Shown piece after piece: positions 30,425 to 38,603 of a DNA stretch of 64,000 nucleotides (positions are counted from its first letter, which is position 1; each line of letters starts with the position of its first letter). This stretch comes from Mediterraneibacter faecis JCM 15917 (GTDB lineage Bacteria; Bacillota; Clostridia; Lachnospirales; Lachnospiraceae). The notes below the pieces were generated by a model, which worked only from the letters and a program-made list of their open reading frames with translations, ran no database searches and was not told the DNA's origin. A program made the position numbers and the translations under genes. The stretch is taken from the NCBI GenBank assembly GCA_001312505.1, contig BBDW01000013.1, forward strand, positions 39,272 to 103,271, given 5' to 3'.

Positions 30425-30910
30425 TTGAAGAGCAATAAGAAAACGAATAGAGCGAAGAACAGGAAATTGACGATGATCTCATTTTTGCCGGCAATCATTT
30501 GGCTGATCCTTCTTCTGGTTTTGTCAAGCCAGAATGGACCACAGACAGCGGCAACCAGTCTGCCGATGGCAGAATGGATCCAACAGCACTTTTTTCCACA
30601 GGACAGTGTGGATTATGTGCATATGTATCTGAGAAAATGGGCACACTTTATCGTTTATTTCATAGAATCAGGATTATTGGTTCTGGCAATGAAGAATGTG
30701 ATGAAAGCCTGGAAAGCGGCGTGTGCGGTATTCGGACTTTGTACGATCCTGGCAATTGCAGATGAGGCACACAAGGTTCTGATCGTAGGAAGACACTGTC
30801 AGTGGGATGAAGCAGGAATCAATATTGTCGGTGTGATCATGGGAGTGTTGCTGACCTGGAGTATTCTATGGCTGATTCGTTGGGCAAGGGGGGGAACACT
30901 TGAAGATTAG
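30425..30910 (+). CDS. VanZ-like membrane protein
   Basis: About 161 residues. The VanZ pattern is seen in LPAIIWLILLLVLSSQ, LRKWAHFIVYFIESGLL and a C-terminal membrane helix, with four membrane segments in all. VanZ proteins give low-level teicoplanin resistance in enterococci, but most chromosomal homologues are of unknown role. I chose the TTG at 30425 because TAGGAG precedes it and an upstream ATG at 30350 lies before the promoter. The G7 run at 30888-30894 adds a Gly near the end. Confidence 0.8.
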   Translation: MKSNKKTNRAKNRKLTMISFLPAIIWLILLLVLSSQNGPQTAATSLPMAEWIQQHFFPQDSVDYVHMYLRKWAHFIVYFIESGLLVLAMKNVMKAWKAACAVFGLCTILAIADEAHKVLIVGRHCQWDEAGINIVGVIMGVLLTWSILWLIRWARGGTLED

Positions 30911-30981
30911 AAGGAATATTTTCGCAGAAAGCTTCATATAATGACATCAGGAAGACAAGCGGTGAAAGGGGAAATCGAAAG

Positions 30982-31056
30982 GTGGTTCTTGGATATATTG
31001 TCTGTTTTCTCGGTGGTCTGATTCTGGGCGTAGTCTTATGTGTTTGCTTCAGATAA
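30982..31056 (+). CDS. Possible 24-residue membrane microprotein
   Basis: A GTG start with GGGGA nine bases upstream opens a frame reading VLGYIVCFLGGLILGVVLC and ending in CFR, one membrane helix, reminiscent of short DUF3789-type proteins. It is directly followed by a terminator. Short length makes this uncertain. Confidence 0.35.
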   Translation: MVLGYIVCFLGGLILGVVLCVCFR

Positions 31057-31069
31057 AGAGATGATTTGT

Positions 31070-31127
31070 GAGAGAGGTTGAGAGGCCTCTCTTTTTTGTA
31101 TATCAGGAAAGTATTTTCCTGATATAC
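31070..31127 (+). terminator. Terminator and adjoining hairpin
   Basis: AGAGAGG and CCTCTCT pair before TTTTTTG. A second perfect hairpin, TATATCAGGAAA/TTTCCTGATATA, follows at once. Confidence 0.8.
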
Positions 31128-31179
31128 AAAAAATACTCCGTTTAGGATCTGCACAAATCCGAAAAACACCCGTTGTTGT

Positions 31180-31219
31180 TTTACATAAACTTAACATTTG
31201 GTTGATTTCAGACTTTACA
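31180..31219 (+). promoter_or_regulatory. PhoP/PhoB box upstream of pstS
   Basis: TT(A/T)ACA-like repeats lie at about 11-base spacing: TTTACA (31180), TTAACA (31191), TTGATT (31202) and TTTACA (31214). Low-GC Gram-positive PhoP binds direct repeats of TT(A/T)ACA. The regulator and sensor genes are encoded downstream in the same cluster. Confidence 0.7.
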
Positions 31220-31335
31220 TTTCTTACGTAACATATGTACTGTGCTTGAGGGAAGCATAAATGACTGCAGAAAATAAAAAAAAGAAAATGCAGTGGGATT
31301 AGAAATGTGTATGAAATGTAAAGGAGATAATTGAC

Positions 31336-32250
31336 ATGAAAATGAAAAAGTTTATTGCATTACTTACAGTAGCAGGTATGACAGCAACAATGGCAGTTGG
31401 ATGTGGAAGTTCATCAAACGAAACTTCAGATAATGCAGCAGATACAAATACAGAGAGCAGTGACAGCTCATTAAGCGGAACAATCACAGCAGCCGGTTCA
31501 TCAGCACTGAAACCACTTGCTGATGATGCAGCAGATTCGTTTCTAAATGATCATCCGGATGTATCTATCACAATTGATGCAGGCGGTTCAGGAGAAGGAC
31601 TGAAGCAGGTATCAGAAGGAACTGTAGATATCGGTAACTCTGATGTGGCAGCAGAAGATAAACTGGATGAGACAGCAGCAAAAGAGCTTGTAGATCATCA
31701 GGTATGTGTTGTAACTATGGCACCGATCGTAAACAAAGATGTTGCAGAAGCAGGTGTTAAGAGTCTTACAAAAGAGCAGTTGATCTCCATCTTCACAGGA
31801 AAGACAACAAACTGGAAAGATGTTGGAGGACCGGATGAGGATATCGTTCTTGTAACACGTCCTGAGTCTTCAGGAACAAGAGCAACATTCCAGAAATATG
31901 CACTGGACGGAAACGAAGAAGCTTCTAACACATCCATGGAAACAGATGATTCCGGAGTTCTTCTTACAAATGTAAAGAGTACAAACGGAGCAATCGGTTA
32001 TGTAGCACTTTCTTATCTGACAGGAGATGCAGGTGTTGAGACAGTAGCAATTGATGATGTTGAGCCAACACTTGAGAATACTTACAGCGGAAAATATCCT
32101 GTATGGACATTCGAGCATATGTACACAAAGGGTGAACCAAATGAAGTGACAAAAGCATTCCTTGATTATATTACAGGTGATGAATATGGCGCTCAGATGG
32201 AGAAACTTGGTTATGGTGTTGCATCTAAGATGACTGTAACAGAGCATTAA
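31336..32250 (+). CDS. pstS: Phosphate ABC transporter substrate-binding lipoprotein
   Basis: A 304-residue lipoprotein with a signal peptide and lipobox ending MAVGC at about residue 23. GSSALKPLADDAA, DAGGSGEGLKQVSEG, DIGNSD and RPESSGTRATF are the phosphate-binding loops of PstS. It captures phosphate outside the membrane for PstCAB. It is preceded by a Pho box and AAAGGAG. A 145-bp structured repeat separates it from pstC, which may allow more PstS than permease to be made. Confidence 0.95.
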   Translation: MKMKKFIALLTVAGMTATMAVGCGSSSNETSDNAADTNTESSDSSLSGTITAAGSSALKPLADDAADSFLNDHPDVSITIDAGGSGEGLKQVSEGTVDIGNSDVAAEDKLDETAAKELVDHQVCVVTMAPIVNKDVAEAGVKSLTKEQLISIFTGKTTNWKDVGGPDEDIVLVTRPESSGTRATFQKYALDGNEEASNTSMETDDSGVLLTNVKSTNGAIGYVALSYLTGDAGVETVAIDDVEPTLENTYSGKYPVWTFEHMYTKGEPNEVTKAFLDYITGDEYGAQMEKLGYGVASKMTVTEH

Positions 32251-32254
32251 TAGT

Positions 32255-32399
32255 GTTACTGTTCACTCCCGTGTCAATCACTTCGCTGATTGACACGGAG
32301 GATGCATGTTTTGGCTTGAATGCATCTCGCCCCCCCATCGCCAAAGGCGATTTAAAATGGCGAGATGCGTTGCTGGTCGCACATCGTGTGAACAGTAAC
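32255..32399. repeat. 142-bp dispersed palindromic element, copy 2 (145 bp as given)
   Basis: The same terminal repeats and two hairpins as copy 1. It is three bases longer only because of a C7 run (32330-32336) in the second hairpin. It starts five bases after the pstS stop and ends 91 bases before pstC. Confidence 0.85.
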
Positions 32400-32490
32400 C
32401 TAATAGCATAAAGTGAAAAGCTATGAAATGTACTGTGTGTTCCGAGAAAATTCAGAACAGCAGTACATTTCACTGATAAAAGGTGAAAAT

Positions 32491-33390
32491 ATGAAGAAAC
32501 AAAACATGTTTACAAAAGAGTATGCATGGAGAGGACTGATGACAGCAGGCGGTTTGCTTGTTATTGCCATCACAATCTGTATCGGAGCCTTTCTTATATA
32601 TAAGGGATCCGGTACATTTACGATATTTGGTCATTCCATATTTGAATTCTTAGGATCGACAGACTGGAACCCGGAAGATAATGCACAGGGTGGTGGAACT
32701 GTCGGAGCATTGATCTTTATTGTGGGTTCTCTATGTACATGTGGTCTGGCACTTCTGATTGCGACTCCATTTGCAGTAGGTTCTGCAATCTTTATGATTG
32801 AGATCGCGCCGAAATTCGGAGAAAAGTTTTACAGACCAATCGTTGAAATTTTCGCAGGAATTCCATCAGTTGTTTATGGATGGGTTGGACTTACAGTTCT
32901 AATTCCGGCAATTAAGAAAGTATTTCATTTACAGGTTGGACATTCAGTTCTTGCGGCAGGGATTGTTTTGGCACTGATGATCTTCCCAACCATCAGTAAT
33001 GTAGCAGCAGATTCCATTCATTCTGTGCCAAAAGATTACCGTATGGCAGCCTACGGACTGGGTTCTACAAGATGGCAGTCCATTTATAAAGTTGTCATTC
33101 CGGCAGCAGGTTCAGGAATTCTTTCAGGAATTATTCTCGGACTTGCGAGAGCATTCGGTGAGGCACTTGCGGTTGCAATGGTAATTGGACAGACAACAGC
33201 TCTTCCAAAGGGATTATTCTCCACAACAAAGAGTTTGACTACAGAAATCGCAGCACAGATGGGAAATGCAACGGAGGGCGGTGAGATGAAGACAGCACTC
33301 TGGACAATGGCATTGTTATTGTTCTTATTGTCTCTGTTATTCATCCTGCTGATCCATTATTTCTCAAGACCGAAGAAAGACAAAGAGTAA
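32491..33390 (+). CDS. pstC: Phosphate ABC transporter permease PstC
   Basis: About 299 residues and six membrane segments. IEIAPKFGEKFYRPIVEIFAG, GIPSVVYGWVG, the permease loop DYRMAAYGLGSTRWQSIYKVV and LARAFGEALAVAMVIGQ are PstC hallmarks. The ATG at 32491 follows AAAGGTG; the frame is open back to 32413, but that region has no good start site. No break. Confidence 0.94.
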   Translation: MKKQNMFTKEYAWRGLMTAGGLLVIAITICIGAFLIYKGSGTFTIFGHSIFEFLGSTDWNPEDNAQGGGTVGALIFIVGSLCTCGLALLIATPFAVGSAIFMIEIAPKFGEKFYRPIVEIFAGIPSVVYGWVGLTVLIPAIKKVFHLQVGHSVLAAGIVLALMIFPTISNVAADSIHSVPKDYRMAAYGLGSTRWQSIYKVVIPAAGSGILSGIILGLARAFGEALAVAMVIGQTTALPKGLFSTTKSLTTEIAAQMGNATEGGEMKTALWTMALLLFLLSLLFILLIHYFSRPKKDKE

Positions 33391-33405
33391 GGGGGGAGCA
33401 AATAG

Positions 33406-34280
33406 ATGAATCGAGTACAACGTGCGCGTGGAATAAATCAAATAATGACCGGCGTGTTTTATCTGATCGCAGTGTTCTTCTTTACATTATTGATTGGATT
33501 TGCATCTTATGTAATTATTAAAGGATTTACAGGAGCAACACCGGAGATGTTTGCCTTTGCAAGAAAAGGAAGCATCGGAAACCAGTTGTTCAATACAATT
33601 TATCTAGTATTTATTTCGTTGTTATTCTCCATTCCGCTTGGAGTGACAGCCGGAATCTATCTGGCAATGTATGCGAAGAAAGGATTTCTTACAAAATTTC
33701 TAAGAATCTGTATTGAGACACTTTCTTCGCTTCCGTCCATTGTTGTTGGATTGTTTGGATATCTGGTATTTCTTGTGTTTTTCGGACTTGGAAAGAGTCT
33801 TCTCGCGGGAGCATTATCAGTTTCTATTCTGGCGATCCCAGTTATCACAACAACGACAGAGGACGCGATCAATGGTCTGCCGGGACATTACCTGCAGGCA
33901 AGTCTTGGACTTGGAGCAACAAGATGGCAGTCCATTTATCATGTGTTGATCCCGGCGTGTATCCCAAGAATCATGACAGGTGTCATCCTGGCAGCAGGAA
34001 GAGGATTTGGTGAGGCGGCAGCACTTCTGTATACAACAGGATCAGGAACAGATCTGCGCTGGAACAACTGGAATCTGACATCCCCCCCAACCTGCCCGCT
34101 GAATATTTTCCGTCCGGCAGAGACATTGTCATTGCAGATCTGGGGGGGACTTCAGATCAATGGACAGGATCCGAATCTTGCAAACCTGTCAGCAGCAATC
34201 CTGATGATTCTTGTTCTGCTGTTCAGCATTGGCGAAATGCATTGAGCCGACACATTAATAAGAAGAATTCAGGAAACTAA
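33406..34280 (+). CDS. pstA: Phosphate ABC transporter permease PstA (break at the C terminus)
   Basis: About 291 residues. ETLSSLPSIVVGLFG, the EAA loop HYLQASLGLGATRWQSIYHV and GRGFGEAAALLYTTGSG identify PstA. One base is missing near 34231 so the given frame ends early at 34245; with a base added the protein continues through RNALSRHINKK to 34280. The C7 run at 34082 and the G7 at 34142 add Pro and Gly to TSPTCPLN and IWGLQ. A hairpin like the first hairpin of the 142-bp element follows at about 34318-34346. Confidence 0.92.
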
Positions 34281-34366
34281 AGACAGAAAATGAAAGAGGA
34301 AGCCAACTGATAATTTCTATGTCAATCATTTCGTTGACTGGCATGTAGAAAGGATAATTAATAAAA

Positions 34367-35137
34367 ATGGAAGCAAAAAAAGCAAATGATTATAAATTTG
34401 ATATCAGCCATCTGAATCTTCATTATGGAGACTTCCATGCACTCAAAGATGTGAATATGAAGATCGAGGCGAATAAGATCACTGCATTTATCGGACCTTC
34501 CGGATGTGGAAAATCTACATTTCTGAAGACACTGAACCGTATGAATGATCTGGTGGAAAATTGTAAGATTGATGGAAATGTTCTGCTCGACGGTAAGGAC
34601 ATTTTCAAGGAAATGGACGAGATCACACTGCGTCATCGTGTTGGAATGGTATTTCAGCAGCCAAATCCATTTCCAAAGAGTGTGTATGACAATGTGGCTT
34701 ACGGACCGAGAATTGCCGGAATCAAGAAAAAATCTCAGCTGGATGAGATCGTTGAGCGAAGCCTTCGTCAGGCAGCGATTTGGGATGAACTCAAAGACCG
34801 TCTGAATAAAAGTGCGCTCGGACTTTCCGGTGGACAGCAGCAGAGACTTTGTATCGCAAGAACACTGGCAGTTGAGCCGGAAGTAATTCTGATGGATGAG
34901 CCGACATCCGCACTGGATCCAATCTCAACATCTAAGATTGAAGACCTTGCGATGGAACTGAAAAAAGATTATACTATCGTTATGGTAACGCATAATATGC
35001 AGCAAGCTGTCCGTGTATCGGATAACACAGCATTTTTCCTCTTAGGAGAAGTGATTGAATATAATGACACTGAGAAATTGTTCTCCATTCCTGAGGATAA
35101 GAGAACTGAGGATTACATCACAGGGAGGTTTGGTTGA
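34367..35137 (+). CDS. pstB: Phosphate ABC transporter ATP-binding protein
   Basis: A 256-residue ABC ATPase: Walker [11 protein letters not shown]-loop [11 protein letters not shown] (a PstB hallmark), signature LSGGQQQR, Walker [13 protein letters not shown] and the switch His in MVTHNMQQA. It drives phosphate import through PstCA. phoU follows after three bases. No break. Confidence 0.97.
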   Translation: MEAKKANDYKFDISHLNLHYGDFHALKDVNMKIEANKITAFIGPSGCGKSTFLKTLNRMNDLVENCKIDGNVLLDGKDIFKEMDEITLRHRVGMVFQQPNPFPKSVYDNVAYGPRIAGIKKKSQLDEIVERSLRQAAIWDELKDRLNKSALGLSGGQQQRLCIARTLAVEPEVILMDEPTSALDPISTSKIEDLAMELKKDYTIVMVTHNMQQAVRVSDNTAFFLLGEVIEYNDTEKLFSIPEDKRTEDYITGRFG

Positions 35138-35140
35138 TTT

Positions 35141-35803
35141 ATGCGTAACAGATATGATATGCAGCTGCATCTTTTGGATACACAGCTTACACATATGGGT
35201 GAGTTGTGTGAAACAGCAATTGCAAAGGTAACTCAGGCATTAAAGGAAGGTAACACGGAACAGGCTCAGGTTGTGATCAAAGAAGATGAAGAGATCGATC
35301 AGATTGAAAAAGATATCGAGAGACTTTGTCTGAAGCTTCTGCTCCAGCAGCAGCCGGTCGCAAGAGACCTCAGAAGAATCTCAGCAGCACTTAAGATGAT
35401 CACAGATATGGAGCGAATCGGAGATCAGACTTCTGATATCGCAGAGATCATCATTTCATCCAAGTGGGAGAAGATGGATGAGAATCTTGACAAGCTGACA
35501 GCGATGGCAACAGGCGTAAGCAAGATGGTTCGCAACAGTGTAACAGCATATGTTGAGAAAGATTTGGAGCTTGCACGTACAGTCATGAATGATGATGATG
35601 AGATTGATGATTATTTTGATGAGATCCGGGATCAGATCATCCAGCTGATCCGTGAGGCTGATGGCCGTGATGGAAGAAAACTCTTTGATTTTATCATGGT
35701 TACAAAGTATCTTGAGCGAATCGGAGACCATGCGACAAATATTGCCGAGTGGGTAGAATTTGCAATTACCGGAGTGCATAAGGATAGTGCTGTAATGCAT
35801 TAG
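35141..35803 (+). CDS. phoU: Phosphate-signalling protein PhoU
   Basis: A 220-residue helical protein with the two PhoU repeats, each with an E/D-rich metal-binding stretch (DEEIDQIEKDIERLC and DDEIDDYFDEI) and the R-x-D/ER-IGD motif (ITDMERIGDQTSDIAE and TKYLERIGDHATNIAEW). It dampens PhoR signalling when the Pst transporter is busy. Tightly linked behind pstB. Confidence 0.95.
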   Translation: MRNRYDMQLHLLDTQLTHMGELCETAIAKVTQALKEGNTEQAQVVIKEDEEIDQIEKDIERLCLKLLLQQQPVARDLRRISAALKMITDMERIGDQTSDIAEIIISSKWEKMDENLDKLTAMATGVSKMVRNSVTAYVEKDLELARTVMNDDDEIDDYFDEIRDQIIQLIREADGRDGRKLFDFIMVTKYLERIGDHATNIAEWVEFAITGVHKDSAVMH

Positions 35804-35819
35804 AAGGAGAAAGAAATAT

Positions 35820-36496
35820 ATGATTTTTTGTGTAGAAGATGACGATAACATTCGCGAACTTGTAATCTACACTCTGGAGACAACCGGACTGGAAGCCAGA
35901 GGATTTGCAGACGGGACGGCATTTATGGAGGCTTTGGCGTTTGACACGCCAGAGCTTGTTTTGCTTGATATTATGCTTCCAGGGGAAGATGGACTCGAGA
36001 TTCTTAAGAAACTGAAAAATTCATCAAAGACAAAGGATATCCCTGTGATCATGGTGACAGCGAAGGGGGGGTCAGAGTATGATAAGGTAGTGGGATTGGA
36101 TTCCGGCGCGGATGATTATGTGACGAAACCATTTGGTATGATGGAGCTGATTTCCAGAATCAAAGCAGTGCTTCGCAGAAGTGGAAAGCAACAGGATAAG
36201 ACGAAACTTTCTGTTGGAGGAATCAGCTTAGATACGAAGAAACATGAAGTAAAAGTAGATGGCGAGCAAGTTGTGCTGACATTGAAGGAATTTGAACTTC
36301 TTGAGAAATTGATGCGCAATCAGGGAATCGTGCTGACAAGAGACCAGCTACTGACAGAGATCTGGGATATGATTTTGATGGAGAGACGAGAACGGTTGAT
36401 GTTCATATCCGGACACTCCGCCAGAAGTTAGGTGAGCAGGGCAGTCTGGTCAAGACAGTTCGTGGTGTTGGATATCGGATCGGTGGAGAAGCGTAA
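35820..36496 (+). CDS. phoB: PhoB/PhoP-like OmpR-family response regulator (one break)
   Basis: About 225 residues. The receiver domain has EDDDNI, the phosphorylated Asp in [13 protein letters not shown], Thr in VTAKG and Lys in YVTKPF. The winged-helix domain has [43 protein letters not shown] and VRGVGYRIG. One G is missing at about 36368 (TGGG for TGGGG), which removes the second half of the DNA-binding domain from the given frame. A G7 run at 36065 adds a Gly to TAKGSEYD. The Pho box before pstS is its probable target. Confidence 0.9.
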
Positions 36497-36520
36497 TACA
36501 AGTCTGGAGGATATGAGAAA

Positions 36521-37849
36521 GTGAGAAAACGAATTCAGAAAAGCATGATGTTTATACTGATTGCAATTTTAGTTCCGATATATCTGATCATGTCTGTTGT
36601 TGTGTATCAGCGGAACCTGAAGATCCTTGAGGGTGAGATCAAACAGGAAGCAGCGTATATCAAACGGGCAGTCGATCTGTCAGGAACAGAGTATCTTGCA
36701 CAGCTGGATGATGTGGATCAGGGAACGCGAGTGACGCTGATCGCATCTACGGGAGATGTTCTGTATGATTCCAGAAATGATGGAAGTACGATGGAGAATC
36801 ATAAGACCAGAGCCGAAGTACAGCAGGCTTTGAAGAATGGAACAGGCGAGAAGATCCGTATGTCAGATACCGTAAGCAAAGAATTGTATTATTATGCGGT
36901 TCTTCTGGATGATGGGAACGTTCTCCGTGTTTCAAAATCAATGGATAGTCTGATGTGGACTTCATTAAATATTTTGCCGGTGGTTATAGGGATTGGAATC
37001 ATTGGACTTGTACTTGCCTGGTTTCTTGCAAAATGGCAGACAAACAGACTGATGGAACCTGTAATTCATCTGGATTTGGAAAACCCATTGGATAATGTTG
37101 TATATGAGGAGATGACCCCCCCGCTTTTGAAAGCTATGGATAAGCAGAATAAAGAAAAAGAAGCTGTGGCCAATATGCGTAAAGAATTCTCTGCAAATGT
37201 ATCCCATGAGCTGAAAACTCCGCTCACTTCGATTTCCGGATACGCAGAGATCATGATGAATGGACTCGTGCGTCCGGAGGATATTCCGAGATTTTCTGAG
37301 ACAATTTATAAGGAGGCACGTCGGCTTTTGACATTGATTGAAGATATTATTAAAATATCAAAGCTAGATGACGAATCTGTTGAGCTTGAGAAAGAAGATG
37401 TAGATTTATTTGAACTGACGAGAGAAATTGTCAGTCGTCTTTCTCTTACTGCGGCTCAGCGGAATATTCATATGGAACTGACAGGAGAATCTGTGAAAAT
37501 ACATGGAATCCGTCAGATTCTGGATGAAATGATCTATAATATTACAGAAAATGCTGTAAAGTATAATAAAGAAAATGGAAATGTAACCATTTGGGTAGGA
37601 AATACACTGGAAGGACCGAAAGTCCGCGTGAGTGATACAGGAATCGGAATTCCAAAAGAACATCAGGATAGAATCTTTGAACGATTCTACAGAGTTGATA
37701 AGAGCCATTCGAAAGAACGGGGGGGTGGAACAGGACTTGGACTGTCGATCGTGAAGCATGGAGCAATTCTGCATGGGGGGGCAAAAGTTCAGGTGGATAG
37801 TGAGTACGGAAAAGGAACAAGAATGGAGATTATATTTCCTGAGAAATAA
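36521..37849 (+). CDS. phoR: PhoR-like sensor histidine kinase
   Basis: A 442-residue kinase with a GTG start and GGAGG upstream. Two membrane helices (about 9-28 and 148-168) flank an extracellular sensor. The H box is FSANVSHELKTPLTS, the N box MIYNITENAVKYN, G1 DTGIGIP, F box FYRVDKSHS and G2 GTGLGLSIV. It phosphorylates the adjacent response regulator. C7 and G7 runs at 37116, 37719 and 37775 give TPP, RGGGTG and HGG, each one residue longer than expected. Confidence 0.92.
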   Translation: MRKRIQKSMMFILIAILVPIYLIMSVVVYQRNLKILEGEIKQEAAYIKRAVDLSGTEYLAQLDDVDQGTRVTLIASTGDVLYDSRNDGSTMENHKTRAEVQQALKNGTGEKIRMSDTVSKELYYYAVLLDDGNVLRVSKSMDSLMWTSLNILPVVIGIGIIGLVLAWFLAKWQTNRLMEPVIHLDLENPLDNVVYEEMTPPLLKAMDKQNKEKEAVANMRKEFSANVSHELKTPLTSISGYAEIMMNGLVRPEDIPRFSETIYKEARRLLTLIEDIIKISKLDDESVELEKEDVDLFELTREIVSRLSLTAAQRNIHMELTGESVKIHGIRQILDEMIYNITENAVKYNKENGNVTIWVGNTLEGPKVRVSDTGIGIPKEHQDRIFERFYRVDKSHSKERGGGTGLGLSIVKHGAILHGGAKVQVDSEYGKGTRMEIIFPEK

Positions 37850-37865
37850 AATAGTGCTGTTTTAC

Positions 37866-37911
37866 GCAGGAGAAGAGGAAGAAAACCTTCCTTTTCTTCT
37901 GCGTTTTTGCT
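37866..37911 (+). terminator. Terminator of the pst-pho operon
   Basis: ACGCAGGAGAAGAGGAAG pairs with CTTCCTTTTCTTCTGCGT (with mismatch) and TTTTTGC follows. Confidence 0.75.
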
Positions 37912-37983
37912 TGAATCAAACAAGAGGTTGTGCTAGGATAGATATAACAAGTGGAAAATATCCCCCCCTGCGGCTGATTTTAC

Positions 37984-38128
37984 GTTACTGTTCACTCCCG
38001 TGTCAATCACTTCGCTGATTGACACGGAGGATGCGTGTTTTGACTTGAATGCATCTCGCCCCCCCATCGCCAAAGGCGATTTAAAATGGCGAGATGCGTT
38101 GCTGGTCGCACATCGTGTGAGCAGTAAC
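37984..38128. repeat. 142-bp dispersed palindromic element, copy 3 (145 bp as given)
   Basis: Same structure as the copies at 25813 and 32255, with a C7 run at 38059-38065 and a few point changes (GCGTGTTTTGACTTG, GAGCAGTAAC). It lies between the phoR-like gene and the GntR-clpC pair. Confidence 0.85.
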
Positions 38129-38186
38129 GATTTTACAGAAGACAGCAGGAGATCTGTTTTACACGAAAGAGAAAGGGGCTACGCGT

Positions 38187-38571
38187 ATGCTGATAGAAGT
38201 TGATTTCAACAGTGATGAGGCGATTTACATTCAATTGTGTAACCAGATCATTCTTGGTATTGCTATGTCAGATATTCAGGAAGGGGGATTCACTCCCATC
38301 TGTCAGACAGCTTGCAGATACGGTTGGAGTGAATATGCATACTGTGAACAAAGCGTATCATGTGTTGAAGCAGGAAGGATATATTAGTCTGGATAAACGC
38401 AGAGGTGCAGTGATCGCAGTTGATGTAGATAAACTTCAGCAGCTCGAAGTGATGAAAGAGCAGTTAAGGATCGTACTTGCGCGAGGGCGTTGCAAGAATA
38501 TCTCACGGCAGGAGGTTCATGGGCTGGTAGATGAGATATTTGACGAGTATGAGCTGCACGAGAACCGGTAG
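38187..38571 (+). CDS. GntR-family regulator, YtrA type (one break)
   Basis: About 127 residues. AIYIQLCNQIILGIAMSDI, SLPSVRQLADTVGVNMHTV, NKAYHVLKQEGYI form the GntR winged helix; the short C-terminal helical tail fits the YtrA subfamily. A five-G run (38283-38287) breaks the frame after QEG; four G restores it. It sits 32 bases before clpC and may regulate it, filling the place CtsR has in bacilli; that is inference. Confidence 0.82.
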
Positions 38572-38603
38572 CAGAGAAGTAGAAAGACATAAGGGAGATA
38601 TAT

